This document shows, in pieces, positions 25,760 through 33,841 of a DNA stretch of 64,000 nt (the stretch's first letter is position 1; the number at the start of each line of letters is the position of its first letter). A model generated the notes under the pieces. That model searched no databases. It was given only the letters and a program-made list of their open reading frames with translations, and was not told the origin of the DNA. Origin of the DNA: an uncultured Oscillospiraceae bacterium. Its GTDB lineage: Bacteria; Bacillota; Clostridia; Oscillospirales; Oscillospiraceae. The position numbers and the translations under genes are program-made. Where the stretch lies: positions 1 to 64,000 of the forward strand of contig CALWVV010000003.1 in the NCBI GenBank assembly GCA_944385035.1, read 5' to 3'.

Positions 25760-26173
25760 ATGTCCCAAAAGCCAAAGGTAGCCTTCGTATGCGTCCACAA
25801 TTCTTGCCGCAGTCAGATTGCAGAAGCGCTGGGTAAGCTGCTGGCCTCTGATGCGTTTGACAGCTATTCCGCAGGGACGCAGCTCAAGCCGCAGATCAAC
25901 CAGGATGCCGTTCGGCTGATGAAACAGCTTTATGGTGTAGATATGGAGCAGACACAGCGCAGCAAACTGCTGTGGGAGCTTCCCCCGGTGGACATTGTGA
26001 TCACCATGGGGTGCAATGTATCTTGTCCGTCGCTGCCCTGCCGATACCGGGAGGACTGGGGACTGGATGACCCCACCGGCAAGGATGATGGATGCTTTTT
26101 AGAAGTGATCCGCAGCATTGAGAAAAAGGTTTTTGAACTGAAAGCCAGCGTAGCGGATGGACTGTTGTGGTAA
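25760..26173 (+). CDS. arsC: Arsenate reductase, thioredoxin-coupled (ArsC)
   Basis: 137 residues of the low-molecular-weight phosphatase fold. FVCVHNSCRSQIAEAL gives the anion loop Cx5R with the nucleophilic Cys near residue 11. TMGCNVSCPSLPC gives the further Cys residues of the thiol relay used by thioredoxin-linked ArsC. WGLDDPTGKDD carries the general-acid Asp. It reduces arsenate to arsenite for export. It is the last gene of the operon and starts 4 bp after the thioredoxin stop. Confidence 0.92.
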   Translation: MSQKPKVAFVCVHNSCRSQIAEALGKLLASDAFDSYSAGTQLKPQINQDAVRLMKQLYGVDMEQTQRSKLLWELPPVDIVITMGCNVSCPSLPCRYREDWGLDDPTGKDDGCFLEVIRSIEKKVFELKASVADGLLW

Positions 26174-26256
26174 CGCAAAACCATATCTGTGCAAGTACCC
26201 ATCCCAGCCATGGCCGCCATTGATCACTCCACCCGGCCTTGCACTGTGGCAATAAT

Positions 26257-26291
26257 AAGGCGGGCAAGCTCCAAAGGTGCTTGCCCGCCTT
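26257..26291 (+). terminator. Terminator of the ars operon
   Basis: AAGGCGGGCAAGC (26257-26269) pairs with GCTTGCCCGCCTT (26279-26291), a 13-bp stem, ahead of GTTTGCG. It may also serve the convergent oxidoreductase gene, whose stop is 27 bp away. Confidence 0.75.
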
Positions 26292-26317
26292 GTTTGCGTT
26301 TGGAGCCAGGCCAGCCG

Positions 26318-27382
26318 TCAATCGCTCACCGCTCCGGCGTCCTGGCGCTTATCTTTTTTCCCTTTTCCCATAGCAGCAAGCACCGATTCCTCCGCTGCCA
26401 ATTGGGCTGAAATCACCCGGTCAAACCAGTCATCCAACTCAGGTTCCTCGGGCATGCACTCAGGATGGGAGAAAATATACTCGATTGCCTCCCGTGCTCC
26501 GTCCGCAAAACGCACGGCAGTACGAAAATCGGGAACCAGCCGTTTTAGTTTACTGTTGTCAAACACAGTACTGTTTGACTTATCTCCCCACATGCCGCCC
26601 TGATTATCAAAGGGTGTTGTATGTTCCAGAAAATCACACGGCACATGGACTGCCTTCAAGGGGACCCCCATGGCATCCGCTACCATTTGGTAGATCTGGT
26701 TCCAGGTATAGACCTCATCCCCGACAATATTGACCGCCTCACCAATGGCATGCGCGTTTCCCAACAGTCCCACAAACCCCACGGCAAAATCTCGGCTGTG
26801 GGTCACGGTCCACAACGAAGTCCCATCTCCTGGAATGATCACCGGCTTTCCTTCCCGAATCCGCTTAACTACAGGATAGGAACCCCGATTTCCCACCACA
26901 GCCAAGGGGAGTTTGGTTTGGTTATAGGTGTGGCTGGGGCGGACAATTGTGACGGGGAAGTGCTCCTCTCGATAGAGCTTCATCATCATCTCCTCACAGG
27001 CGATTTTGTCTCTGGAATACTGCCAATAAGGATTGTAGAGCGGGGTACTTTCATCGATCAGATAGTTGGACAAGGGGGTCTGAAAGGCCGAAGCGCTGCT
27101 AATGCCGATATACTGCCGTGTACGGCCCTGGAACAGGCGAAAATCCCTCAGAATATCGTCCGCTTGAAACGTAAGGAAATCTGCCACCGCATCGAAGGTC
27201 AGCCCCTCCAGTTGGCGGGCCAATTGTGCCTCGTCCTGGATGTCACCGACAATCCCATGGGCTCCCTCCGGCAAAGGACGGTTTCCCCGGTTTAAAAGCC
27301 AACATTCATGTCCCAGCCGGATGAGCAGTTCGGAAATCGCACTGCTGATAACCCCCGTACCGCCAATTAATAAAACTCTCAT
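26318..27382 (-). CDS. NAD-dependent epimerase/dehydratase family protein
   Basis: A 354-residue extended SDR. The N-terminal Rossmann motif is VLLIGGTGVISSA. The active-site region SSASAFQTP has the Ser, and the expected YxxxK appears as YSRDK near 122-126. The C-terminal half contains HSRDFAVGFVGLLG and the NIVGDE pattern seen in sugar-nucleotide and isoflavone-type reductases. It starts after GTGAGG. Its substrate is not evident. It is divergent from the TIM-barrel isomerase gene at 27598, so the two may share a regulatory region and a sugar-related role. Confidence 0.85.
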   Translation of the reverse strand: MRVLLIGGTGVISSAISELLIRLGHECWLLNRGNRPLPEGAHGIVGDIQDEAQLARQLEGLTFDAVADFLTFQADDILRDFRLFQGRTRQYIGISSASAFQTPLSNYLIDESTPLYNPYWQYSRDKIACEEMMMKLYREEHFPVTIVRPSHTYNQTKLPLAVVGNRGSYPVVKRIREGKPVIIPGDGTSLWTVTHSRDFAVGFVGLLGNAHAIGEAVNIVGDEVYTWNQIYQMVADAMGVPLKAVHVPCDFLEHTTPFDNQGGMWGDKSNSTVFDNSKLKRLVPDFRTAVRFADGAREAIEYIFSHPECMPEEPELDDWFDRVISAQLAAEESVLAAMGKGKKDKRQDAGAVSD

Positions 27383-27597
27383 TTGGATGACCTCACTTAT
27401 TTCTACGTTTTTGTTTCATAAAACTGCTTTGCCCAAAAGCCAAACTTGACTTCTTCCCCTCTAAGCAAGGGGGAACGGAGGAAACATTCCTCCCAGGAAA
27501 ATTTGATTTTTTGTCCCTTTGGTTACAGTTGCAATTCATCTATGAAACCAATATAATTTTAATCGTAGACCGATCAACTTACCAGAGGTGTTTCAAG

Positions 27598-28422
27598 ATG
27601 GAAAAACTGAGCAAACAGTTCCCATTCCGTATCACACTGCAAACCACATACCGCGCAGCAGAAGAGCGCACTTCTTTCGAGGCTCTTCTGGCGCAGCTGC
27701 AGCAGCTGGGCTTCTATGGCATAGAGCTCAATCTTCCTGACCTGACACTGATCTCTCCGGATGATCTGACCGCTCTGCTGGACAGATATCACCTGGTCCT
27801 CACCTATTTAGCTACCGGTGCTTATGCCAAAACCAACGGCTATTCCCTTTCCACTGCAGACAACGCACTGCGGGAACGATCCATACAGGGGTGCGTTGAC
27901 AACATCGAATATGCGGCGAAAGCGGGGGCCGGCGTCATCTTAGGCTTCTTGAAAGGTGGACCTGGGGATATCCCGGAGGCCGCAGAAGCCCGACTTACGG
28001 ATTCTATTGGCCAGATATGCCAGCGGACAAAAGCGGATGTTCCGGTTCTCCTGGAAGTAACCAACCGCAGTGAGAGCAGTTGTGCCTGCATGCTTCGGGA
28101 AGCAGAGCAGATCGTAACTGCCATCCGAGATCCCAGGCTCTATATTTTGCCGGACACCTACCACATGGCTGTTGGAAAAACGGACACCATGGAGGATGTC
28201 AACCGTCTGCACTCCTATGTGCGGAACATTCATCTGTCAGACGACACTCGTTTTCTCCCCGGTTTGGGAAATCTGGATTTTTCCAACATCGTGGGGGCCC
28301 TGAAAGACATGGGTTACCAAGGAACCTGCGGTTTGGAAGGCAATATTCGAGACAGCCTGTCTGCCGATTTGGCGGCCAGTGCCGCTTACCTATGCCGTGT
28401 GGGAACAGGGATTTCCGGGTAG
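27598..28422 (+). CDS. Sugar phosphate isomerase/epimerase (xylose isomerase-like TIM barrel)
   Basis: 274 residues of the AP-endonuclease-2/xylose-isomerase-like fold. The probable metal ligands follow the family order: Glu in LLEVTNR, Asp and His in LPDTYHM, His in NIHLSDD, and Glu in GLEGNIRD. This is the set used by hexulose-phosphate epimerases, hydroxypyruvate isomerase and IolE/IolI. The reading frame is open further upstream (to 27511), but ATG 27598 has AGAGGTG before it and starts at the family's usual place. The substrate is unknown. Confidence 0.85.
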   Translation: MEKLSKQFPFRITLQTTYRAAEERTSFEALLAQLQQLGFYGIELNLPDLTLISPDDLTALLDRYHLVLTYLATGAYAKTNGYSLSTADNALRERSIQGCVDNIEYAAKAGAGVILGFLKGGPGDIPEAAEARLTDSIGQICQRTKADVPVLLEVTNRSESSCACMLREAEQIVTAIRDPRLYILPDTYHMAVGKTDTMEDVNRLHSYVRNIHLSDDTRFLPGLGNLDFSNIVGALKDMGYQGTCGLEGNIRDSLSADLAASAAYLCRVGTGISG

Positions 28423-28462
28423 CGCAACAGCATTTCAAAACAATTCTCTCTTTGTTAAGAAG

Positions 28463-28493
28463 CCCAGCCTGTGCATATAAAACACAGGCTGGG
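28463..28493 (+). terminator. Terminator of the TIM-barrel isomerase gene
   Basis: CCCAGCCTGTG (28463-28473) pairs with CACAGGCTGGG (28483-28493), followed by TTTTC. Confidence 0.85.
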
Positions 28494-28598
28494 TTTTCAT
28501 CTATGCGCTTTCGCGTCATTCCATCTTCCAAACGCGCGGATTTCTGAACGGATGGCCACGCCGTATCCGGCTTTCCTCGCTTCCATCGTCGTTTGGTT

Positions 28599-30179
28599 TT
28601 ATGATAGGCGCGCCTTTTGCTGGTCTAACTGTGCCCAGACATGCTCAATGCCCATGCGTCCCTGTGCAAAGAGCTCGGCAGGCATTTGCCTTAACTGCTT
28701 CGATACTTTGGGAGCAAACTCCATCTGTTCCAAAATATCCCGCTGCAGGTCAATCCCCGGTGCTATTTCAGTAAGTACCAGCCCGTCCTCTCCCAGATGA
28801 AATACGCCCCGTTCGGTAATAAATACCACATACTGGCCCTTTTTTATGGCGGAATGGCTGCTATAGGTGATCTGCTTCACTTGATTGACAAACTTCTTTA
28901 CCGTACCTTGCTGCTGGATTCTCACAGTTCCGTTGTCCAGAGACACCACGCTGCCCACGCACATCGATCCGGCAAAAATAATCCGTTTGCTCTCCTGGGA
29001 GATATCAATAAAACCGCCGCAGCCTGTGACGTTCCGTCCCAGCTTACTTACGTTCACATTTCCAAAGCGGTCGATTTCCCCAGCGGATAAGCATGCTGCA
29101 TCCAAAATTCCGCCGTGGTACATATCATGTTGGATGGGCTGCTCTACGATAATCCGCGGGCCGGACATGGTTCCCGCATCGGGACCCATAATGGGGACTC
29201 CGCCGGACTGTCCCTGTTCCAGAGAAAACACCACTTTGTCCCAGACTCCCTCCTCTGCCAAGATGGCAGGGACACCATTGGAGATTCCAAGACCAATGTT
29301 TACAACCATGCCAGGGCGCAGTTCCAACGCTTGCCGGCGGGCAATGAATTTTCGTATATCCAGTCCCGGATTGGGCCATGTGGGAAGTTCAGGCTCTTTG
29401 CTGGCTCCGCAGTAGGCCGGGCAATAAAAGGAATGCATACTCTGCCGCTGGTCCGGAACTTCAACCACATAATCTACCAGAAATCCGGGAACTTTCGCTT
29501 GGGCACAAGGGATCTCGCCCCGTTTTTTCAGGTATTTGACCTGTGCAATGACCAGACCGCCGTTATTTTTTGCTGCGGCAGCCATAGAGGCCACCTCATC
29601 ATAATGCACTTCTTCTTCCATGCTGATATATCCGTCTTCATCCGCTGAAGTACCCCGAATCACAGCAATATCCACCGGAAGTGGCCGATAGCGAAGCCAG
29701 GTCTCCCCATCCAGAGTAATTCGCTCCACAAGCTCTTCTTTGGCCGACTTGTTCATCTTGCCGCCTTCTTGGGTTGGGTCCACAAAGGTGTCCAGACCTA
29801 TTTTCGTGATAACGCCCGGTCCTCTTGCGGACATATCCCGCAGCATTTGAGCCATAACTCCTTGGGGAAGATTGTATGCCTCTATCTGCTCTTCCTCTGC
29901 CAAGCGGCTCATGGCGGGGCTCAGCCCCCAATGGCCGCCAATGACACGTCTGCAAAGACCCGGATGTGCAAAATGGGCCACTCCGCCGTGCTCTTTGTCT
30001 CCAATTCCCTGTGGGTGGAATAATGTAAGTCCCCTGGGTCTCCCCGTACTTAGGAACCGTGCTTCTATTGCAGCCAAGATTTGCTCTGCAACCACATTGA
30101 CGGCGCCCGATCCACTCAGTGCAACGGTGCTATTGTCAGTAATCAGCTGTGCAGCTTCTTCTGCTGTGATTACTTTCAT
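28599..30179 (-). CDS. Acyl-CoA:acetate/3-ketoacid CoA-transferase (fused alpha-beta)
   Basis: A 526-residue family I CoA-transferase with both subunits in one chain, as in propionate CoA-transferase (Pct) and YdiF. The N-terminal half has ALSGSGAVNVVAEQIL and VIGGHWG. The C-terminal half has NIGLGISNGVPAIL and then FSLEQGQSGGVPIMG, where the Glu is the expected CoA-thioester nucleophile. GCGGFIDISQ and EIAPGIDLQRDIL close the chain. It is last in the long minus-strand cluster. A paralogue at 36267 opens the cluster. The acid activated is unknown. Confidence 0.92.
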   Translation of the reverse strand: MKVITAEEAAQLITDNSTVALSGSGAVNVVAEQILAAIEARFLSTGRPRGLTLFHPQGIGDKEHGGVAHFAHPGLCRRVIGGHWGLSPAMSRLAEEEQIEAYNLPQGVMAQMLRDMSARGPGVITKIGLDTFVDPTQEGGKMNKSAKEELVERITLDGETWLRYRPLPVDIAVIRGTSADEDGYISMEEEVHYDEVASMAAAAKNNGGLVIAQVKYLKKRGEIPCAQAKVPGFLVDYVVEVPDQRQSMHSFYCPAYCGASKEPELPTWPNPGLDIRKFIARRQALELRPGMVVNIGLGISNGVPAILAEEGVWDKVVFSLEQGQSGGVPIMGPDAGTMSGPRIIVEQPIQHDMYHGGILDAACLSAGEIDRFGNVNVSKLGRNVTGCGGFIDISQESKRIIFAGSMCVGSVVSLDNGTVRIQQQGTVKKFVNQVKQITYSSHSAIKKGQYVVFITERGVFHLGEDGLVLTEIAPGIDLQRDILEQMEFAPKVSKQLRQMPAELFAQGRMGIEHVWAQLDQQKARLS

Positions 30180-30263
30180 GTCCTGCTTTCCTTTCCTTAT
30201 GCAACATCTGTCCAGTGAGCAAAAAAAGCCACGACTTCTTCCGCGGCCTTTTTTGCAGGTGGA

Positions 30264-30647
30264 TCACTTCAGCTCTCCGCTTGCCTCCTGGGCCCAGTGA
30301 TCCACAACCATCTTCGGTGCATAAACAAAAATAGTGCGCATCTCGGTATCGCCTGTGTTCTTCAGCTCGTGCGGCTGCCAGGGCTTCAGATGAATGACAT
30401 CATCCGCCTTAACGGGAACCTCTTCCCCTTCAATGGTCATGATCCCGGTGCCCGACATGATCAAATAGGTCTCCTCGGTCTCGTGGGAATGCTCGGGCAC
30501 GCCGCCGCCTGGATGCACCATGGCGGTGCCTACCACATAGTGTTCCGCCTGCAGCGGGCTGTCCACACCTACCAGCACCCGCGTACGTCGGCCGGCCGGA
30601 TACTCAGTCCCTTCAATATCTTCATAAACATTGATCTTCTGTACCAT
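30264..30647 (-). CDS. Cupin domain protein
   Basis: A 127-residue single-domain cupin. Motif 1, GGGVPEHSHETEETYLIMSGTG, supplies two His and a Glu as metal ligands. Motif 2, DDVIHLKPWQPHELKNTG, supplies a further His. Such small cupins can be isomerases, dioxygenases or binding proteins. Its place between the MaoC genes and a CoA-transferase points to a step or sensing role in the same pathway. The start at 30647 follows AAGGAG. I cannot name the substrate. Confidence 0.85.
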   Translation of the reverse strand: MVQKINVYEDIEGTEYPAGRRTRVLVGVDSPLQAEHYVVGTAMVHPGGGVPEHSHETEETYLIMSGTGIMTIEGEEVPVKADDVIHLKPWQPHELKNTGDTEMRTIFVYAPKMVVDHWAQEASGELK

Positions 30648-30673
30648 AATCGTTCTCCTTCTTGAATCTCTGT

Positions 30674-31114
30674 TCAAAGCGCCAAACTCTGCTGGAACTC
30701 TCCAATGATAAATGGCCGGTCTTCTTCCTTCGAACCCACACGGCGGCATTCCACCTGAATGGTGACCAATTGCTGTTCCTCGTCCACCGCAGTCACAACG
30801 CCTTCCACATGGACCGTGTCATTTAACAGCACCACGCTTCGAAACCGGATGTTTTGAAAATGTGTCATGGAGGCTTCTCCACACAACTCGGTCAGCACGG
30901 GGCCAACCAGCCCCACCACCAGCATTCCATGGGCAATCCGGTTATGGAACATCGTGGTATCCCCAAAGGTCTTGCTCACATGCTGGGGAGCATAGTCACC
31001 GCTGATTTGAGCAAACATCATCACGTTGGCCTCAGTAACCGTCTTTTCATAGCAGGCTGTGTCGCCTACATGAATATCGTTGATGTGTTTGATCGTTACT
31101 GCTTCCATTTTCAT
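30674..31114 (-). CDS. MaoC-like (R)-specific enoyl-CoA hydratase, catalytic type
   Basis: A 146-residue hot-dog-fold protein. The hydratase motif is intact: ISGDYAPQHVSKTF has the Asp (D40) and His (H45) of the R-hydratase dyad, followed by RIAHGMLVVGLVG, which matches the PhaJ consensus. It would hydrate trans-2-enoyl-CoA to (R)-3-hydroxyacyl-CoA or run in reverse. It is the third of three neighbouring MaoC genes on the minus strand and the only one with both catalytic residues. The start has GGGAG upstream. Confidence 0.88.
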   Translation of the reverse strand: MKMEAVTIKHINDIHVGDTACYEKTVTEANVMMFAQISGDYAPQHVSKTFGDTTMFHNRIAHGMLVVGLVGPVLTELCGEASMTHFQNIRFRSVVLLNDTVHVEGVVTAVDEEQQLVTIQVECRRVGSKEEDRPFIIGEFQQSLAL

Positions 31115-31120
31115 CGTATC

Positions 31121-31552
31121 TCACTCCCGAATGTCCATCGTTTCGACGCTTACTCCGTTCAGGACCAGTTCATTGGCGCTATTGAAAACCTCCAGACGCA
31201 GCGTCACCTGACACTTCTGCGCATCCATTTCCACGACTTCGGCCCGGCACGTTACGGTATCACCTGCAAACACAGGCTTTACCACGTCAAATTTCCGCTG
31301 CAGCGGAAAAGCATCCGGGCTGAGCAGACGGTAGACTGCACCGCCAAGCATGGACGCCAACAGCATCGGAGGGACAACCTGGCCCTGGAATTTGCTTTCC
31401 TGCCCAAATACGGCATTTACATAAACAGGACTCAAATCCCCTGTGTTGCCGGAGAACATCATAACGTCAGAAGCACTGACCGTTTTGGGGAACAGGGCAA
31501 AGTCGCCTACCTTCAAGTCCTCCGGTCTCTTCTTTGCATACACAGAATTCAT
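31121..31552 (-). CDS. MaoC-like protein lacking the catalytic His
   Basis: 143 residues with the same hot-dog layout as its neighbours (LKVGDFALFPKTVSASDVMMFS). The dyad region reads NTGDLSPVYVNAVF: Asp (D39) is kept but the His is Tyr (Y44), and the AHGM segment is replaced by VPPM. It is therefore unlikely to be an independent classical hydratase. It may be a subunit of a mixed complex, as in the heteromeric ChsH1-ChsH2 hydratase of steroid degradation, or have another activity. It lies 6 bp upstream of the catalytic MaoC gene. Confidence 0.83.
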   Translation of the reverse strand: MNSVYAKKRPEDLKVGDFALFPKTVSASDVMMFSGNTGDLSPVYVNAVFGQESKFQGQVVPPMLLASMLGGAVYRLLSPDAFPLQRKFDVVKPVFAGDTVTCRAEVVEMDAQKCQVTLRLEVFNSANELVLNGVSVETMDIRE

Positions 31553-31565
31553 CTTTTTCCCCCTC

Positions 31566-32006
31566 TTACGAATGAACCCGCATCAGTTCCAGCACAAAGC
31601 CATCGGCGACCATTTCATCATTCTGGTTATAGATCGTGGTCTGAACATAGACAAACTTTTTCTCCAGCACTTTCTTGGTCACTTCGCCGACCACTGTCAC
31701 CGTATCGCCTACATAGACTGGTTTAAAGAAGGTCAGCTCCTGACCAATGGTCACCGCACCGGGGCTGGCAATCATGGTGGACACCGGCCAGGTAAAACTG
31801 GCCAGCAGCTCACTTTGAATGGGGCAGCGTCCCAGCGGCGTCCGGGCCGCAAAAGAGGCATTGGTGCTTAAGGCATTTCCATCGCCAGTGATCCCCTGAA
31901 AAATGGCCACGTCCGCCTCGGTTACTGTTTTGGAGTAGTAGGCTTTCTGGCCCATGGGAATCGATTCCACCGTCTTCTCTACTTCTGTCAAGTTGTTAGT
32001 ATTCAT
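31566..32006 (-). CDS. MaoC-like protein lacking the catalytic His (second)
   Basis: 146 residues. The dyad region ITGDGNALSTNASF keeps Asp (D42) but has Ser (S47) in place of His, and CPIQSELLASF replaces the HGM segment. The hot-dog core is otherwise complete. It is the first of the three MaoC genes, 13 bp before the next. The assumed ATG at 32006 has AGGAG only 1 bp upstream, which is unusually close; a start at residue 18 (MGQKAYY) cannot be excluded. A structural or substrate-binding partner role is inferred. Confidence 0.8.
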   Translation of the reverse strand: MNTNNLTEVEKTVESIPMGQKAYYSKTVTEADVAIFQGITGDGNALSTNASFAARTPLGRCPIQSELLASFTWPVSTMIASPGAVTIGQELTFFKPVYVGDTVTVVGEVTKKVLEKKFVYVQTTIYNQNDEMVADGFVLELMRVHS

Positions 32007-32040
32007 TCTCCTGCCATCTCCTGTTTGGCTTTATTTTCCG

Positions 32041-33057
32041 TTACGTAAACAGGGGGACGAATCTGGCCACATGCTCCTTGGAGAAGGTAATCTTCCCTTC
32101 GCTGATATCCTTTACGGTCCGAACTGCCATATCGCTGAAGGGTGTGGCGATTCCATGTTCCCGCCCCATCCGGCATATGACGCCCACCAGAGCATCGATC
32201 TCGCATGGTCTTCCCTTTTGCAGATCACCCAGCATGCTTGGCACCCCAGGATGATATTTGGAGAAACACTCCGGCGCCAATGCAAGGCTGCGCTGTTCCT
32301 CTTCCTCCGTCACAAAGTCCAGTTCCTTGGCAAAGTTGCAGCCTTGGATTTCTACAAATTCCACCCCGGCCGCATGGCCCACCGTCACGCACTCGTGGAG
32401 GATATGCATAGCCACACGGCGCCATTGGGGATCATCCAGTACATCGCCGCACTTTCCGCCCAAAATGGTGGCAGGACAGCTGAGACAGGCATTGATGATC
32501 AGTTTGCTCCAGCGCAGCCCCATCAGATTATCCACAATCTCGGTCACGCACATCTGGCTCAGCACTTCCTGAACCTTCAGCAGCTGAGGCGTCCTTGCCC
32601 CGGAAATGGTGCCCACACTAAACGACAGGGAGCTGGCCGGAGGCGACACAAACACGCGCCCCGCCTCGGTCCGCACTGCGTTCCAGGTCACAATTCCTCC
32701 GATCACCCGGTCTTCCCCTATACATTGGGCAAGTTCCGGCTCAGGGATCCCATTTTGCAGGACACAAATCACGCCATCCTCCGACAGATAATTCAGCAGA
32801 AATTCCGCATCCTTCCGGTTTTGCATCTGCTTGGTCATCAGGAAAATAATGTCATACCGTTCCTGCATCTCATCGGGCGTCATCGCATGCACTGGAATCG
32901 TTTCATTGATCAGTCCATAGATGACGGCGCCGTGTTCTTTCATCGCACGGGCATGTTCCGCATTGCGGGTGATCAGGTCGATGTCCACTCCCTTTTGGGT
33001 CAGCAAGGCTCCCATAACGGTGCCCAGAGCTCCCGCTCCATATATGGCCGTCTTCAT
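32041..33057 (-). CDS. Ketopantoate reductase-family oxidoreductase (ApbA/PanE-like)
   Basis: 338 residues. The Rossmann motif MKTAIYGAGALGTVMG is at the N terminus, the conserved FLMTKQMQ region near 75 and LQNGIPEPE near 105. The C-terminal helical domain has LRWSKLIINACLSCPATI, where the Lys is the family's catalytic residue. True ketopantoate reductase makes pantoate for CoA. Here the gene is embedded in a CoA-transferase/MaoC/SDR cluster, so reduction or oxidation of another 2-oxo/2-hydroxy acid is as likely. It follows the SDR stop by 4 bp with no clear ribosome binding site, suggesting coupling. Confidence 0.87.
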   Translation of the reverse strand: MKTAIYGAGALGTVMGALLTQKGVDIDLITRNAEHARAMKEHGAVIYGLINETIPVHAMTPDEMQERYDIIFLMTKQMQNRKDAEFLLNYLSEDGVICVLQNGIPEPELAQCIGEDRVIGGIVTWNAVRTEAGRVFVSPPASSLSFSVGTISGARTPQLLKVQEVLSQMCVTEIVDNLMGLRWSKLIINACLSCPATILGGKCGDVLDDPQWRRVAMHILHECVTVGHAAGVEFVEIQGCNFAKELDFVTEEEEQRSLALAPECFSKYHPGVPSMLGDLQKGRPCEIDALVGVICRMGREHGIATPFSDMAVRTVKDISEGKITFSKEHVARFVPLFT

Positions 33058-33061
33058 TGTT

Positions 33062-33829
33062 TTACAGTCTGCGGATATGGAAGCCGCCGTCAACATCAAT
33101 GTAGTTGCCAGTGGTGTAGACATAGCGGTCGTCACAAACAAGGCTTACCACGCTGGCCACATCCTCCGGGGTCCCCCACCGGGCAATGGGGAACTGGCCT
33201 TCTGCAATCAGCTTGGTGTATTTCTCATGAACGACCTTGGTCATATCAGTATCGATCACGCCAGGACGAATCTCATGGACCATAATGCCATCGCCGGCCA
33301 GACGCTCGGCAAACACATTGGTCAGCATCACCACGCCGGCCTTTGCCACGCAGTACTCACAGCGGTTGGAGGAGGACACCGTGGCAGAGGCGGAGCCGAT
33401 ATTCACAATCGTCCCGCGCTTGCTTCCCTTCATAGGCTGCTTGAGCATCTGTTTGGCTACCAGCTGAGACATGAACATCGTTCCCTTGAGGTTTGTGCCA
33501 ACCACACGGTCAAAGCTCTCCTCCGTCATGTCCAGCAGGTCCATCCGGACTTTCGGCGCTACTCCGGCGTTATTGACCAGCACATCAATCCCGCCAAACC
33601 GCTCTACGAGCATGGCGACAAAGGCTTCCCGGTCTTTCTGCTCGCGGGTATCTCCCTGCATGTAGAAATATTCGGCCCCCATGGCATCCAGCTGATCCAG
33701 GTTTTTGCGGTAATCCTCCTCGGCATTGATATCCAAAATACCGACTTTATAGCCTTCACTGGCAAACTGCTTCACAATGCCGAATCCGATTCCGCGGCTT
33801 CCGCCGGTGACCGCTGCTACTTTACACAT
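33062..33829 (-). CDS. SDR family oxidoreductase (FabG-like)
   Basis: A 255-residue classical short-chain dehydrogenase. AVTGGSRGIGFGI is the nucleotide motif, with Asp in GILDINAEED suggesting NAD(H). NNAG is near 92, the catalytic Ser is in NIGSASATVSS, and YCVAK holds the Tyr and Lys. It would oxidise or reduce a hydroxyacyl-CoA or hydroxy acid, fitting next to the MaoC hydratase. The start follows GGGAGG. It is the first enzyme gene after the LacI regulator, 12 bp downstream. Confidence 0.9.
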   Translation of the reverse strand: MCKVAAVTGGSRGIGFGIVKQFASEGYKVGILDINAEEDYRKNLDQLDAMGAEYFYMQGDTREQKDREAFVAMLVERFGGIDVLVNNAGVAPKVRMDLLDMTEESFDRVVGTNLKGTMFMSQLVAKQMLKQPMKGSKRGTIVNIGSASATVSSSNRCEYCVAKAGVVMLTNVFAERLAGDGIMVHEIRPGVIDTDMTKVVHEKYTKLIAEGQFPIARWGTPEDVASVVSLVCDDRYVYTTGNYIDVDGGFHIRRL

Positions 33830-33841
33830 AAAAATTCCTCC

